Source of the DNA: Limosilactobacillus sp. WILCCON 0051
GTDB taxonomy: Bacteria; Bacillota; Bacilli; Lactobacillales; Lactobacillaceae
Direction: 5' to 3'
Length of the DNA stretch: 64,000 nucleotides
NCBI RefSeq assembly: GCF_039955095.1
Contig: NZ_CP154878.1
Coordinates: 62,001-126,000, forward strand
Shown here: piece by piece, positions 45,199-56,564 of the stretch
Position numbering within the stretch: position 1 is the first letter of the stretch
Layout of the letters: each line of letters opens with the position of its first letter
Notes under the pieces: generated by a model
Seen by the model: the letters and a program-made list of their open reading frames with translations, nothing else
What the model was told of the DNA's origin: nothing
The model's database searches: none
Translations under genes and position numbers: made by a program

Positions 45199-45794
45199 TA
45201 ATGATAATATCCGCAATTAAATCTATTTTTTTTACACTATACAAAACTTTTATTTTAAGTATTTTTAATTTAAGACATAATACAAAAATAAAATCAAAGT
45301 ATGCTTCAACTAAGGCGAAATATGGAATTGGTGTTTTGATTGACCAAAATACTCATATTTTAGATAACGTTATAATAGGTAATTATTCGTACGTTAATTT
45401 TGAATCATGGCTGGAAAATTGTACGTTGGGTAACTATTGTAGTATTTCTGATCATGTTATGATATGTCCCTCAGAACATAGAATAAATAAAATCTTGTCA
45501 CATCCGATTTTTGGTGAGAAAAAAACAGAACGGGTCATTATAGGAAATGATGTTTTAATATCACATAATGCAACTATTTTAGAAGGAGTACATATTGGCG
45601 ATGGAGCAGTCATAGGTGCTGGTGCTGTCGTAACTAGAGACGTAAGACCTTATACTATTGTTGGTGGAGTGCCAGCACGATATATAAAAAATCGTTTTTA
45701 TGATGATAAAAAAATTAATCTTATAAAAAAATATGATATTTATCATTTAGATAAAAAAGCAATAATAAATCTTGAATCTGAGGGAAAAATATAA
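45195..45794 (+). CDS. Hexapeptide-repeat acyltransferase (CatB/LbetaH type)
   Basis: A 199-residue left-handed beta-helix acyltransferase. Isoleucine-rich hexapeptide repeats run through VLIDQNTHILDNVIIG to GAVVTRDVRPYTIVGGVPAR. It probably O-acetylates an EPS sugar. GTG at 45195 overlaps the preceding stop; ATG at 45201 is an alternative start. Confidence 0.9.
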   Translation: MIMIISAIKSIFFTLYKTFILSIFNLRHNTKIKSKYASTKAKYGIGVLIDQNTHILDNVIIGNYSYVNFESWLENCTLGNYCSISDHVMICPSEHRINKILSHPIFGEKKTERVIIGNDVLISHNATILEGVHIGDGAVIGAGAVVTRDVRPYTIVGGVPARYIKNRFYDDKKINLIKKYDIYHLDKKAIINLESEGKI

Positions 45795-45795
45795 T

Positions 45796-46698
45796 ATGTC
45801 AGTGAAATTTACAATTTTTACTCCCACTTATAATAGAGGAAATATAATAAAAAAATTATATAATTCACTTTGTGAACAAACATATAGTGATTTTGAATGG
45901 CTAATAATAGATAATGGTACACAGCGTATAGATAAAATAATCACTCAATTTAAGAATGAAAATAAAGTTAATATTAGATATTTTTCTGTAAAGGAAGCAG
46001 GAATAAATAGAGCTTATAATTTTGCGATAAAAGTTGCAAAAGGGGAACTTTTTTTTAAAGTTGACGATGATGATTTCCTAACAAAAAATTCGTTGCAAGA
46101 CATACTTAACGTTTATTTAACTTTGGTTTCCAAAGATAATTACGCTGGTGTTGCAGGTTTAAGAGCTTATCCTAATGGCAAAGTCATTGGTGGTAGTGGT
46201 CAATTCAATAGTGCAAAATTTATAGATGCTACAAATCTTCAAAGAAGTTCATATAATTTAGACGGTGATAAGGCTGAGTGTTATTTCACTGATGTTTTAA
46301 GAAAATACTTGCCATTTCCTGTTTTTGAGGGTGAAACGTATACTGATGAAAGTATTATTTATAATAGGATAGCAGCTGATGGATATAAACTCCGGTGGTT
46401 TAATAAAATAGTATATTATACAGAATATAGATCAGATGGGATTACAAAAAATATTTATAATAAATTGTACAATAACCCGAAAACTTATAGATACATAGTT
46501 AATCAACGGCTTAATATTAAGGAATTTACGGGGCTGTATAAATTTAAACTGCTTTGTAGATATTTTGAAATTTCACATAAAAAGAATGAAAAAATGAATA
46601 AATCTATTGATTATATTAGTTATAACAAAATTTTCTGTATATTTTGTTGGTTTATATCCTATCTAACTGTAATTGTACCTAGGAAGGAAATTTCTTAG
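45796..46698 (+). CDS. Family 2 glycosyltransferase
   Basis: A 300-residue GT2 enzyme with FTPTYNRGNIIKKLYNSL and LFFKVDDDDFLT (metal-binding aspartates). The frame is open from 45772, but ATG at 45796 has GAGGGAAA upstream, follows the previous stop by one base, and gives the typical N-terminus. It is A+T rich and part of the EPS repeat-unit assembly. Confidence 0.88.
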   Translation: MSVKFTIFTPTYNRGNIIKKLYNSLCEQTYSDFEWLIIDNGTQRIDKIITQFKNENKVNIRYFSVKEAGINRAYNFAIKVAKGELFFKVDDDDFLTKNSLQDILNVYLTLVSKDNYAGVAGLRAYPNGKVIGGSGQFNSAKFIDATNLQRSSYNLDGDKAECYFTDVLRKYLPFPVFEGETYTDESIIYNRIAADGYKLRWFNKIVYYTEYRSDGITKNIYNKLYNNPKTYRYIVNQRLNIKEFTGLYKFKLLCRYFEISHKKNEKMNKSIDYISYNKIFCIFCWFISYLTVIVPRKEIS

Positions 46699-46701
46699 AT
46701 A

Positions 46702-48123
46702 ATGAAGGTTTTAAGGAATTATATATATAATGTTAGTTATCAAATCTTAGCGATTATACTACCGATTATCACATATCCATATGTAAGCAGAACATTATTG
46801 CCTCAAGGTGTAGGTATTTATTCATATACATATTCTATCGTTCAATATTTTGTTTTGTTTGCTGGCCTAGGTATACCTTTATATGGTAATAGGCAAATTG
46901 CATATGTTAGGGACAGCAATAATAAATTATCTGTTAACTTTTGGGAAATATTGATTTTAGAATTTAACACAGTTATTATTTCACTATTTTCATATTTACT
47001 ATTTATTTTTTTCTATCAGTTTGATGAGAAATATCTATTAATTCAGTCATTATATATTATTGCAGTTTTTTTTGATATCTCATGGCTGTTTATGGGAATA
47101 GAAGATTTCAAGAAGATAGTTATTAGGAATACTTTGGTTAAATTTGTAACAGTGGCGGCTATCTTTATATTTGTGAGAAGCTCCCAAGACACAGGAATAT
47201 ATGTGTTAATAATGGCGTTAGGGACATTTCTAGGTAATATAACTTTTTGGCCCTATTTACATGGAGTAGTAAATAGGGTTTCATTAAAAGAATTACACCC
47301 TTTTCGGCATATTAAACCCACAATTGCTTTGTTCATACCACAAATAGCCATTCAAGTTTATGCTCAACTAAATAAAACTATGTTGGGAGCTATGAAAAGT
47401 CAAGTTGATTCTGGCTTTTATAATTATTCTGACAGTTTAATTAAAATGGTTTTGACAATTATAACTTCAATTGGTACTGTGATGCTTCCACACATTGCTA
47501 ATGCCTATTCGAATAAAGAAACTACTAGGGTGATACAGATGGTAAAAGAGTCGTTCAATATTGTTCTATGCGTTTCTTTGGCAATGGCATTTGGAATTGC
47601 AGCAATTGCACAAAAATTTGCTGTTTTTTTCTATGGAAAACAATATATTGCTGTTGGACAAGCGATTTTACTTGAGTCAGTAGTAATAATTCCAATTTCC
47701 TTAGCTAGCGTTATAGGTAATCAATATTTGGTACCTACAAATAGGGTTTCTATTTATACTACATCTGTAGTTCTTGGTGCAATTACAAATATTGTTATTA
47801 ACTTTCCTTTAATATATTTTAAGGGATTATATGGAGCGATAATCTCAACAGTTATTTCTGAATTTGTTGTAACGACATATCAAATATATAAATCATCAAA
47901 TAAATTACCGTATAAAAAAATGTTTAAGGACGTAAAAAAATATTTATTTGCTAGCGTTGCAATGTTTATTGTTGTTAGAATTTTGAATTTCATTTTTGTA
48001 ATGAATATTTTTAGCTTGTTATTTGAAATAAGTATCGGAATATTTGTATATATTGCGTTACTTTACTTAACAAATGCAACAATTATATCTTGGATTAGCA
48101 AATTTATTTTTAAGCGTAATTAA
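46702..48123 (+). CDS. wzx: EPS flippase (Wzx, MATE-like polysaccharide transporter)
   Basis: A 473-residue protein with about 14 hydrophobic helices. The N-terminus NVSYQILAIILPIITYPYVSR and the later LNKTMLGAMKSQVDSGFYNYSD are characteristic of Wzx-type oligosaccharide flippases. It moves lipid-linked repeat units to the outer face, where the polymerase acts. Confidence 0.93.
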   Translation: MKVLRNYIYNVSYQILAIILPIITYPYVSRTLLPQGVGIYSYTYSIVQYFVLFAGLGIPLYGNRQIAYVRDSNNKLSVNFWEILILEFNTVIISLFSYLLFIFFYQFDEKYLLIQSLYIIAVFFDISWLFMGIEDFKKIVIRNTLVKFVTVAAIFIFVRSSQDTGIYVLIMALGTFLGNITFWPYLHGVVNRVSLKELHPFRHIKPTIALFIPQIAIQVYAQLNKTMLGAMKSQVDSGFYNYSDSLIKMVLTIITSIGTVMLPHIANAYSNKETTRVIQMVKESFNIVLCVSLAMAFGIAAIAQKFAVFFYGKQYIAVGQAILLESVVIIPISLASVIGNQYLVPTNRVSIYTTSVVLGAITNIVINFPLIYFKGLYGAIISTVISEFVVTTYQIYKSSNKLPYKKMFKDVKKYLFASVAMFIVVRILNFIFVMNIFSLLFEISIGIFVYIALLYLTNATIISWISKFIFKRN

Positions 48124-48152
48124 GTGCAAAAGGACGGTGCAGGTGCTTTTTT

Positions 48153-49244
48153 ATGAAAAAGGGAATAATCTTAATGCCATATGTTTCGGGAAATGGTGGA
48201 ACAGAAACCGTTGTAAGAAATTTTCTTAAATCATTTAAAGATGATAAGGATATAAAGATTGATTTACTATCAATAGGTGGTACATCAAATTTCGATTGGT
48301 TAGAAGGCTTAAATTATAATATGGTAAGCATTAGTAAATCATATAGTATTAATGAAAATAAATTCATTAGAAATACGTTTTATGTATCTGTTTTACCTTT
48401 TAGTTTATTTAAGTTTATAAAAAAAAATAAACCTGATTTTATAATTTCAACAAATCCTTTTATGTGGTACCTTTCTAAGCAAATTGTAAAATTACTTAGG
48501 ATAAACACAAAAATTGTTGCTTGGTATCATTATTCTCTTGAGCAACATCCAGTGAAACAAAAGTATCTCAAGTCAGCAGATTACTATTTTGCAATTAGTT
48601 CTGGTATAAAAGCGCAATTAGAAAGAAAGGGCATTAATGCTCAAAAAATTTTCCTGATTTATAATCCGATTATTTCTAATAAACAGATAATACCTAGGCC
48701 AAAAAATTATGCAAAGTTTCTTTATATAGGACGCCTTATGTTAGACGGACAAAAAAATGTTAAGGAGCTATTTAACGCTTTACATGGGTTGAAAGGAAAA
48801 TGGTCTCTAGACATTTATGGAAACGTGTATGGAAAAATAGAAAATGAACAGAAAATAAAATCATATACTAAGGAAATAGGGATATTTAATAATATAAAAT
48901 GGCATGGTTTTGTTGATGATCCTTGGAACAACATTGATGAGGCAACTGCACTAATACTTACATCTAAATTTGAAGGGTTGCCGATGGTTTTATGTGAAGC
49001 CATATCGCATGGAATATACTGTATTAGTTCTGATGTTGATACTGGTCCGAGTGACATCATTAACAATGAAAATGGGGCTTTATATCAATTAGGAAATATT
49101 AAACAATTGAGGAATTATTTACAAGGATTAGTTGATAATCCTTCACTACCAAAAGACAGCAACACTATAGTAAAAACTTCTGAAAAATTTATGTTGCCTC
49201 TTTATAAAAGAAGGGTAAAAAAGTACATTCTTAGTATTTTATAA
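48153..49244 (+). CDS. Family 4 glycosyltransferase
   Basis: A 363-residue GT-B enzyme. The acceptor half begins [18 protein letters not shown], and the donor half has [15 protein letters not shown] and [17 protein letters not shown], the E-x7-E type nucleotide-sugar site. It is the last A+T-rich gene of the EPS core; G+C rises sharply at rmlA. Confidence 0.92.
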   Translation: MKKGIILMPYVSGNGGTETVVRNFLKSFKDDKDIKIDLLSIGGTSNFDWLEGLNYNMVSISKSYSINENKFIRNTFYVSVLPFSLFKFIKKNKPDFIISTNPFMWYLSKQIVKLLRINTKIVAWYHYSLEQHPVKQKYLKSADYYFAISSGIKAQLERKGINAQKIFLIYNPIISNKQIIPRPKNYAKFLYIGRLMLDGQKNVKELFNALHGLKGKWSLDIYGNVYGKIENEQKIKSYTKEIGIFNNIKWHGFVDDPWNNIDEATALILTSKFEGLPMVLCEAISHGIYCISSDVDTGPSDIINNENGALYQLGNIKQLRNYLQGLVDNPSLPKDSNTIVKTSEKFMLPLYKRRVKKYILSIL

Positions 49245-49263
49245 TCATGGAGAAAATATATTT

Positions 49264-50133
49264 ATGAAAGGTATTATTTTAGCCGGGGGAAGCGGAACGC
49301 GGCTCTACCCAATTACCCGTGGTATTTCTAAGCAATTGATTCCGGTTTATGATAAGCCGATGATTTATTATCCATTGTCAACTTTGATGCTGGCAGGGAT
49401 TCGTGAGGTTTTGGTAATTTCAACGCCAGAATATTTACCGTTGTTTGAGGAACTGTTGGGGGACGGTTCAGAAATTGGGATGAGCTTTTCCTATCAAGTA
49501 CAGGAACATCCAAATGGCTTGGCCGAAGCATTTATTTTAGGTGAAGATTTTATCGGTAATGACTCAGTTGCTCTCGTTTTAGGCGACAACATCTACTACG
49601 GCTCGGGACTTTCCAAGTTGGTTCAAAATGCCGCACAAAAAGAAAACGGGGCAACGGTGTTTGGCTACCATGTCAATGACCCAGAACGTTTTGGCGTAGT
49701 TGAGTTTGATCAAAACATGCATGCCCTCTCATTGGAAGAAAAGCCAAAACAGCCTAAGAGCAACTACGCGGTAACTGGGCTTTACTTCTATGATAATGAT
49801 GTCGTTGAGATCGCCAAGCATATTCAGCCGTCGGCACGGGGCGAATTAGAAATCACTGACGTCAATAAAGAGTACTTAAAACGTGGTCAGCTGGACGTGC
49901 AGTTGATGGGTCGCGGTTATGCCTGGCTCGATACTGGCACGCACGACTCAATGCTTGAGGCAGCCAACTTTATCGCCACGATTGAGAAACGGCAAAATCT
50001 GAAGGTTGCTGCAATTGAAGAAATTGCCTACCGGATGGGATACATAAATAAGGATGAATTGATTAAACTGGCACAGCCATTAAAGAAAAACGACTATGGT
50101 CAGTACTTATTGCGTTTGGCAGAGGAGAAATAG
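49264..50133 (+). CDS. rmlA: Glucose-1-phosphate thymidylyltransferase RmlA
   Basis: A 289-residue nucleotidyltransferase. [20 protein letters not shown] is the dTTP-binding signature, and LGDNIYYG and [11 protein letters not shown] follow. It makes dTDP-glucose, the first step of dTDP-L-rhamnose synthesis. It heads the rmlACBD set. Confidence 0.97.
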   Translation: MKGIILAGGSGTRLYPITRGISKQLIPVYDKPMIYYPLSTLMLAGIREVLVISTPEYLPLFEELLGDGSEIGMSFSYQVQEHPNGLAEAFILGEDFIGNDSVALVLGDNIYYGSGLSKLVQNAAQKENGATVFGYHVNDPERFGVVEFDQNMHALSLEEKPKQPKSNYAVTGLYFYDNDVVEIAKHIQPSARGELEITDVNKEYLKRGQLDVQLMGRGYAWLDTGTHDSMLEAANFIATIEKRQNLKVAAIEEIAYRMGYINKDELIKLAQPLKKNDYGQYLLRLAEEK

Positions 50134-50136
50134 ACT

Positions 50137-51770
<1,634 letters not shown>

Positions 51771-51777
51771 ATTGCTG

Positions 51778-51812
51778 AAATCGTCGAATTATAAAATATT
51801 CGGCGATTTTTA
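51778..51812 (+). terminator. Hairpin between rmlB and rmlD
   Basis: AAATCGTCGAAT pairs with ATTCGGCGATTT (one G-U pair), then TT. It may reduce rmlD transcription or mark an internal end. Confidence 0.7.
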
Positions 51813-51840
51813 ACATCAAAAAGATTGTGAGGAAATGATA

Positions 51841-52692
51841 ATGGCAAAAATCTTAATTACCGGTGCCAATGGTCAACTGGGTACTGAACTGCGTCATTTG
51901 CTGGACGAACGCGGAATTGAATATGCTGCCCGTGATGCTAAAGATATGGATATTACGGATCGGCAAACGGTTGATGAACAGTTGAATCAACTGAAGCCAG
52001 AAGTAATCTATCATTGTGCAGCCTACACAGCAGTTGACAAGGCCGAGGATGAAGGTAAGGAAATCAACTGGAAAGTTAACGAAGATGGTACGCGTAATCT
52101 GGCTGAAGCAGCTGCCAAGATTGGGGCTAAAATGGTCTACCTCAGTACTGATTATGTATTTGATGGTACCAAGGTCAGTGAATATGAGGTTGATGATCCA
52201 ACCAATCCAAAAAACGAATATGGCAAAGCCAAGCTGGTTGGAGAAAAGGCTATTCAAACTGCTATGACTGATTATTACATTATTCGGACTTCATGGGTCT
52301 TTGGCGAATATGGCAAGAACTTTGTCTACACGATGCTGCGCCTGGCTAAGGATCATGATCGTCTGACAGTAGTTAATGATCAAGTTGGTCGCCCGACATG
52401 GACTCGGACGTTGGCAGAATTTATGACGTATCTAGTTGACCATCATTGTGAATATGGCGTTTATCAATTGTCGAATGAAGACAGTTGCTCTTGGTATGAA
52501 TTTGCCTGTGAAATCTTGAAAGACAAGGACGTAGAGGTTGCTCCAGTTACCTCTGAAGAATATCCGCAAAAGGCATATCGGCCACGTCATTCCATTATGA
52601 GCTTGAAGAAAGCGGAAGTCACTGGATTCACCATCCCAACGTGGCAAACTGCTTTACAGGAATTTATGAACCAGATTCAAGACAATTATTAA
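51841..52692 (+). CDS. rmlD: dTDP-4-dehydrorhamnose reductase RmlD
   Basis: A 283-residue SDR reductase that completes dTDP-L-rhamnose. NADPH-binding GANGQLG is at the N-terminus, STDYVFDG carries the catalytic Ser/Thr, and the YxxxK motif is YGKAKLVGE. ATG at 51841 is preferred over 51835 because GTGAGG is then nine bases upstream. It is the last gene of the EPS locus. Confidence 0.96.
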   Translation: MAKILITGANGQLGTELRHLLDERGIEYAARDAKDMDITDRQTVDEQLNQLKPEVIYHCAAYTAVDKAEDEGKEINWKVNEDGTRNLAEAAAKIGAKMVYLSTDYVFDGTKVSEYEVDDPTNPKNEYGKAKLVGEKAIQTAMTDYYIIRTSWVFGEYGKNFVYTMLRLAKDHDRLTVVNDQVGRPTWTRTLAEFMTYLVDHHCEYGVYQLSNEDSCSWYEFACEILKDKDVEVAPVTSEEYPQKAYRPRHSIMSLKKAEVTGFTIPTWQTALQEFMNQIQDNY

Positions 52693-52704
52693 TAATTGAA
52701 AATA

Positions 52705-52741
52705 ACCTTCTATACATGAGATGACTCGCGTATAGAAGGGT
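52705..52741. repeat. Inverted repeat after rmlD
   Basis: ACCTTCTATAC/GTATAGAAGGGT with a 14-base loop. There is no T-run on the plus strand, so it is a weak terminator or boundary element. Confidence 0.6.
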
Positions 52742-52910
52742 GCATATTAGCTATCTAAGAAAGCGCATACATATAAGGCAATCGAAAATTGTACAGAAAT
52801 GGTAATCTCAAAGTGTATAATTATGGCAGTTTAAGGAAGCAGCTTGTAAGTAGCTACTATTAGCTTGCATGAATTTAAATTTAGATGTCTAATTTAAGTT
52901 TATTATAGTA

Positions 52911-52951
52911 CGAAACAAGGAAATGCATCATTAAATTATTTCCTTGTTTCG
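52911..52951. repeat. Perfect 14-bp stem hairpin in the EPS-accessory boundary
   Basis: CGAAACAAGGAAAT pairs with ATTTCCTTGTTTCG across a 13-base loop, without a T-run. A near-cre TGTAAGCGCTTAAT (52956-52969) and a -10-like TATAAT (52971-52976) follow, ahead of the FRG gene. The rest of 52742-53019 has no recognisable gene. Confidence 0.7.
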
Positions 52952-53019
52952 CGATGTAAGCGCTTAATGTATAATTAGTATATATTAATGGATAAACTAA
53001 ATGGTTGGGAGGAATAAGT

Positions 53020-54252
53020 ATGCACGAATTAAAACTTGAAAATTTAGGTAATCAATATTTTGAAGATAATGAGATTACTAGTCTAGCTGATTATGTAAAA
53101 AAAGTGGAAGAACTCTATTCGATATTGGAAAAAGAAGATAGAGACAATAAAGAAAACATGGTTAACAATGGGGATTATGATAGAAAGGAACTATATTTCC
53201 GTGGACAAGACAACATTGAATATGGAAATACATGTCCTAGTTTATTTCGCAATAATGAACGCTATGAATATGAAGCAAACATGATTAATGATTTTATTGC
53301 CAAGTATCCTGATTTATTCAAAGATTGTCAAAATAATGTTGATAGATTAGCCCTGATGCAGCATCATCAATTGCCTACTAGGCTGTTAGATTTAACGACT
53401 AATGCGCTGATAGCTCTGTATTTTGCCGTAGAAAAAGATAATTATAAAGATGGCGTGGTATATGTTTTTAATAACTTTTATAATGAAGAGTTTGTTGATA
53501 AAGCGTTAAATGTCTCTTTCTCTGAACTAAATGTCTCCCATAGTATTTTTAAATTTTTGAGGATTAAGTCCTCTAAGCGGGATTCTTTTAGTGATCAAGT
53601 TGAAATTGAAACGTCTTTAGCTAGAATGAAACGAAAAGATGGCGAGGGTTTCATAAAAGAAGTTATGAAATTTTATGAGGGGCTCAGTAAGTACTATTCA
53701 GCCAAAAATCAGAAAGTTTATTGGAAAGATGCTTATGCAGAGTATTTGCAAAATTTACATAGACAACAACATAAGTGTTTATTCAAAGATATATGCATGT
53801 GTAATACTAAAAAGATTTTAAACTTATATGATGATTTTAACAATGCAATTCCTACTATTCGTTTATATCATGCGATCGAAAGAGACAGTGGCAATTTTGA
53901 CCATATTATCAACCCAGTAGAAATGTATCTGCCTAAAATCGTTACTCCAAGAATTATTGATCAACGAATTAAGAATCAACAAGGATTGTTTATGCTGATT
54001 CCAATTGATTTTGATCCCAATCCCGATCTTGATCCTGAAGTTAAAACAAAAAAGAGGAGAAATCGAATTCAGTCACGTATCAATACTTTGCTATATACAA
54101 ACAAAGAGAATGAAGCAGTTGCTTTTACAATTCCCTGCTGCATGAAAGAGAAAATCAGAAAAGAACTAAGCAATATTGGCATTAGCAAGAGCTTCATTTA
54201 TCCTGATGCTACTCACTATGCTGAAGATATTGCCGATAGTTACCTAAATTAG
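53020..54252 (+). CDS. FRG domain-containing protein
   Basis: A 410-residue protein. The FRG domain is clear: ELYFRGQDN, then CPSLFRNN, and LMQHHQLPTRLLDLTTNALIALYFAVE. This domain is of unknown biochemical activity and is often found in accessory and defence-rich regions. The C-terminal half is Lys/Asp-rich with a possible second domain (IINPVEMYLPKIVTPRI). ATG at 53020 follows GGGAGGAA; the frame upstream to 53005 is not used. Moderately A+T rich, unlike the backbone. Confidence 0.82.
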   Translation: MHELKLENLGNQYFEDNEITSLADYVKKVEELYSILEKEDRDNKENMVNNGDYDRKELYFRGQDNIEYGNTCPSLFRNNERYEYEANMINDFIAKYPDLFKDCQNNVDRLALMQHHQLPTRLLDLTTNALIALYFAVEKDNYKDGVVYVFNNFYNEEFVDKALNVSFSELNVSHSIFKFLRIKSSKRDSFSDQVEIETSLARMKRKDGEGFIKEVMKFYEGLSKYYSAKNQKVYWKDAYAEYLQNLHRQQHKCLFKDICMCNTKKILNLYDDFNNAIPTIRLYHAIERDSGNFDHIINPVEMYLPKIVTPRIIDQRIKNQQGLFMLIPIDFDPNPDLDPEVKTKKRRNRIQSRINTLLYTNKENEAVAFTIPCCMKEKIRKELSNIGISKSFIYPDATHYAEDIADSYLN

Positions 54253-54270
54253 TCATACATATTTTAAGAA

Positions 54271-54306
54271 AAAAGGGTTAGGCGCAACCAAGCACCTAGC
54301 CCTTTA
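54271..54306 (+). terminator. Hairpin after the FRG gene
   Basis: AAAGGGTTAGGCGC pairs with GCACCTAGCCCTTT, with a short loop. The T-run is only partial, so it is probably a terminator. Confidence 0.7.
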
Positions 54307-54496
54307 GTGTGTAAAATCTGCTAGAAAGATATGTATTTATATAATTATTTTAGCGCTATGGGCTATCATCAGCAACCGGATAGAGCGTTTTCATTACTAT
54401 GGCTTATGATTTCAGCAGGCAGGTGCGTTATGATATACTCGGTTTAAAAGCTTTAGAATACAATGGCTGCAAAGCAAATCTTTGGAGGAAACTGAT

Positions 54497-55204
54497 ATGG
54501 CAAAGCCAATTCCAACCTATACTATCAAGGCTCAACTGAAAGACTTTCGATCACCGGCAACCTGGCGGCGATTCAAAATCAAAAAGAACCTGCCAATTAC
54601 TGAGCTGGCATACTATCTGGAAATTATGTTTGAAATGTACGCGGAGCATCAGTATGACTTCACCTACCAATCTGATGATGGTCTCGTGGTGATGGTGAAT
54701 AATCCTGAAGAATACAGCATGGTACCAAGTTTTCCAGGCGGACCCAAGATCAAGTACGTTGGCTTAAATGATTTCCGGCTCAACTATTTTAATGTCGGGG
54801 ATGAATTCTTATTCCGCTATGACTTTGGCGATGGCTGGGAAATCAAGCTGAAAATTGAGCAGCTAGACGATCAAAATGAGCTGAGTGCCAAGAATCTGCC
54901 ACGAATCATTGCTGGCAAAGGGTTTGGGATTGTTGAAAACGTTGGTGGCGTTGATGCCTTAAAGGAATTTGGCCGTGATCTGAAACGCTCAGACGATCAA
55001 TTGAATGATTTTGGAACAATGCTGCCAGAGCCTTTATTTTATGTAGCAGATGTCTTCACCTTGAACTACTACAACCAAGATGAACTCAACTGGCGACTTA
55101 AACGACTGATTCGTTACTATCGCCAGGCTTATGATGGCATCGAAATCTCCAACCATGCCATTGACCTGATTGAGCGCTACTACCCGGAGTTTAAATTAAG
55201 TTAG
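54497..55204 (+). CDS. Plasmid pRiA4b ORF-3 family protein
   Basis: A 235-residue protein of the pRiA4b ORF-3 family (IS1096 TnpR-like). TYTIKAQLKDFRSPATWRRF opens the domain, and FLFRYDFGDGWEIKLKIEQL is its hallmark. The role is unknown; family members occur on plasmids and in accessory loci. ATG at 54497 has TGGAGGAAAC upstream. It stands alone, with a terminator after it. Confidence 0.88.
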   Translation: MAKPIPTYTIKAQLKDFRSPATWRRFKIKKNLPITELAYYLEIMFEMYAEHQYDFTYQSDDGLVVMVNNPEEYSMVPSFPGGPKIKYVGLNDFRLNYFNVGDEFLFRYDFGDGWEIKLKIEQLDDQNELSAKNLPRIIAGKGFGIVENVGGVDALKEFGRDLKRSDDQLNDFGTMLPEPLFYVADVFTLNYYNQDELNWRLKRLIRYYRQAYDGIEISNHAIDLIERYYPEFKLS

Positions 55205-55226
55205 GATCTTTTAGATTTTAGATTGC

Positions 55227-55278
55227 TATCATCCGATTATGAACGTGATTGGCGTTTGTGATTGGATGATATTTTTTT
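55227..55278 (+). terminator. Terminator after the pRiA4b ORF-3-like gene
   Basis: Outer stem TATCATCC.ATT/ATTGGATGATA with an inner ACG/CGT, followed by TTTTTTT. Confidence 0.85.
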
Positions 55279-55299
55279 ATTTTACCATTTTTGGAACGC

Positions 55300-55322
55300 T
55301 TCAAACGGATTATATGTTTGAA
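55300..55322. promoter_or_regulatory. Inverted repeat over the likely promoter of the ATPase/TOPRIM pair
   Basis: TTCAAAC-N9-GTTTGAA surrounds a -10-like TATATG (55311-55316), 46 bases before the ATPase start. The position is that of an operator. Confidence 0.5.
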
Positions 55323-55367
55323 ATGCCAAGAAGGACGGATTAAAATTATAATGACGGAGGGAATAAA

Positions 55368-56564
55368 ATGCCAAAGAAGTTAACCTTTTTAAAGATAATA
55401 ATTGAGAATCATCCATTATTTAGCAAGCAGATTGAATTTTCGGTTTTAAATGATACTAGAGTTTCGATAACTGATCAGAACAAAGACTTAACTCATCTTT
55501 ACCAGCGCCTTTGGACCGACAACGTGATAACGATTGTTGGGAAAAATGCTACTGGTAAGACCACTATTATGAAAACTATTATTGGAATGCTGACTTTTCT
55601 GCTCAATGATAAATCAATTGAACAGACTCAGTTGGCTGATGTTTTGCTTGGTACACAGCCAATAACCATTACTACCTTTTTCTATGGTGAAGATCGCAAA
55701 ATCTATAAAGACATCACAATTTTTAAGCCTACTGATGATGGTCAGCGGTGGCATGTTGATTCAGAAAAAATCTACGTTAAAAAGATTGATAGCAAGACTT
55801 CCAAAAAGAAACTATTTGATTTTCCCGAAACGCTTAAGCCAGAATACGATCGGAATGCTCTTGATCCAATAACGGCATCTGTGCTGGCAAATGATGATTC
55901 GATTTTTCGGATGGTGATTGCTACTGAAAAATACACGGTTCAGTTGATTGTTGATACGTTGATCTTTACCAATTTCAATGCCTTGATTTATGCCAAAGAA
56001 AACGTACCTGAAGAAATCCTGAAGTTTTTGGACCCAACTATTGAATATTTAAAGGTTGAAACTAAATCGATAAATGACCAAAATCGGCTTGTCTACCGAT
56101 TAAAGTTTAAAAATCAGCCGGAAGAATTCGTTGAGACGAACTTTACGAATATTGAACACTACCTTTCATCAGGTACTGCTAAGGGAGTCACCCTGTATGG
56201 CAATGTTTTATTTGCTTTAAAAACTGGTGGCATTATTTTTATTGATGAATTGGAAAATCATTTTAATCATGCCATTGTGCAGAGCTTTATTGAGTATTTT
56301 ACGAACCCAAGAATTAACAAGAAGCGGGCTACGTTAATATACAGTACTCACTATTCAGAGCTGCTGAGTGATATTGACCGAAGCGATGAAATCTATATTA
56401 CGCGCCGTGATCCTAAGATTTCACTACTAAGGTACTCAGATGCGGATGTAAGGAAGGATCTGAATAAAACCGATGTCTTTGATTCGGATTATTTAGGTGG
56501 CACCGCACCAGAATACGAGTCCTATCTGAAACTGCTCAAGGCTACAGAAAAGGCGGTGAAGTAA
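55368..56564 (+). CDS. AAA/ABC-type ATPase, first gene of a candidate defence pair
   Basis: A 398-residue SMC-like ATPase of the AAA_15/AAA_21 group. Walker A GKNATGKTT is at residues 58-66, the ABC-like signature YLSSGT lies near 264-269, Walker B is IIFIDELE near 290-297, and the H-loop is IYSTHYSELL near 323. ATPases of this type pair with nucleases or TOPRIM proteins in OLD, AbiL, RloAB and PARIS-like systems. The next gene starts at the base after the stop, so the two form a unit. It begins KLTFLKIIIENHPLFSK, resembling an ABC-ATPase beta strand. The function is inferred from architecture only. Confidence 0.8.
   Translation: MPKKLTFLKIIIENHPLFSKQIEFSVLNDTRVSITDQNKDLTHLYQRLWTDNVITIVGKNATGKTTIMKTIIGMLTFLLNDKSIEQTQLADVLLGTQPITITTFFYGEDRKIYKDITIFKPTDDGQRWHVDSEKIYVKKIDSKTSKKKLFDFPETLKPEYDRNALDPITASVLANDDSIFRMVIATEKYTVQLIVDTLIFTNFNALIYAKENVPEEILKFLDPTIEYLKVETKSINDQNRLVYRLKFKNQPEEFVETNFTNIEHYLSSGTAKGVTLYGNVLFALKTGGIIFIDELENHFNHAIVQSFIEYFTNPRINKKRATLIYSTHYSELLSDIDRSDEIYITRRDPKISLLRYSDADVRKDLNKTDVFDSDYLGGTAPEYESYLKLLKATEKAVK

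Noticed and set aside
52911..52951. Insertion sequence or MITE end
   Set aside because: A single hairpin without target duplication, a second copy, or a transposase. No transposase was seen anywhere in the window.
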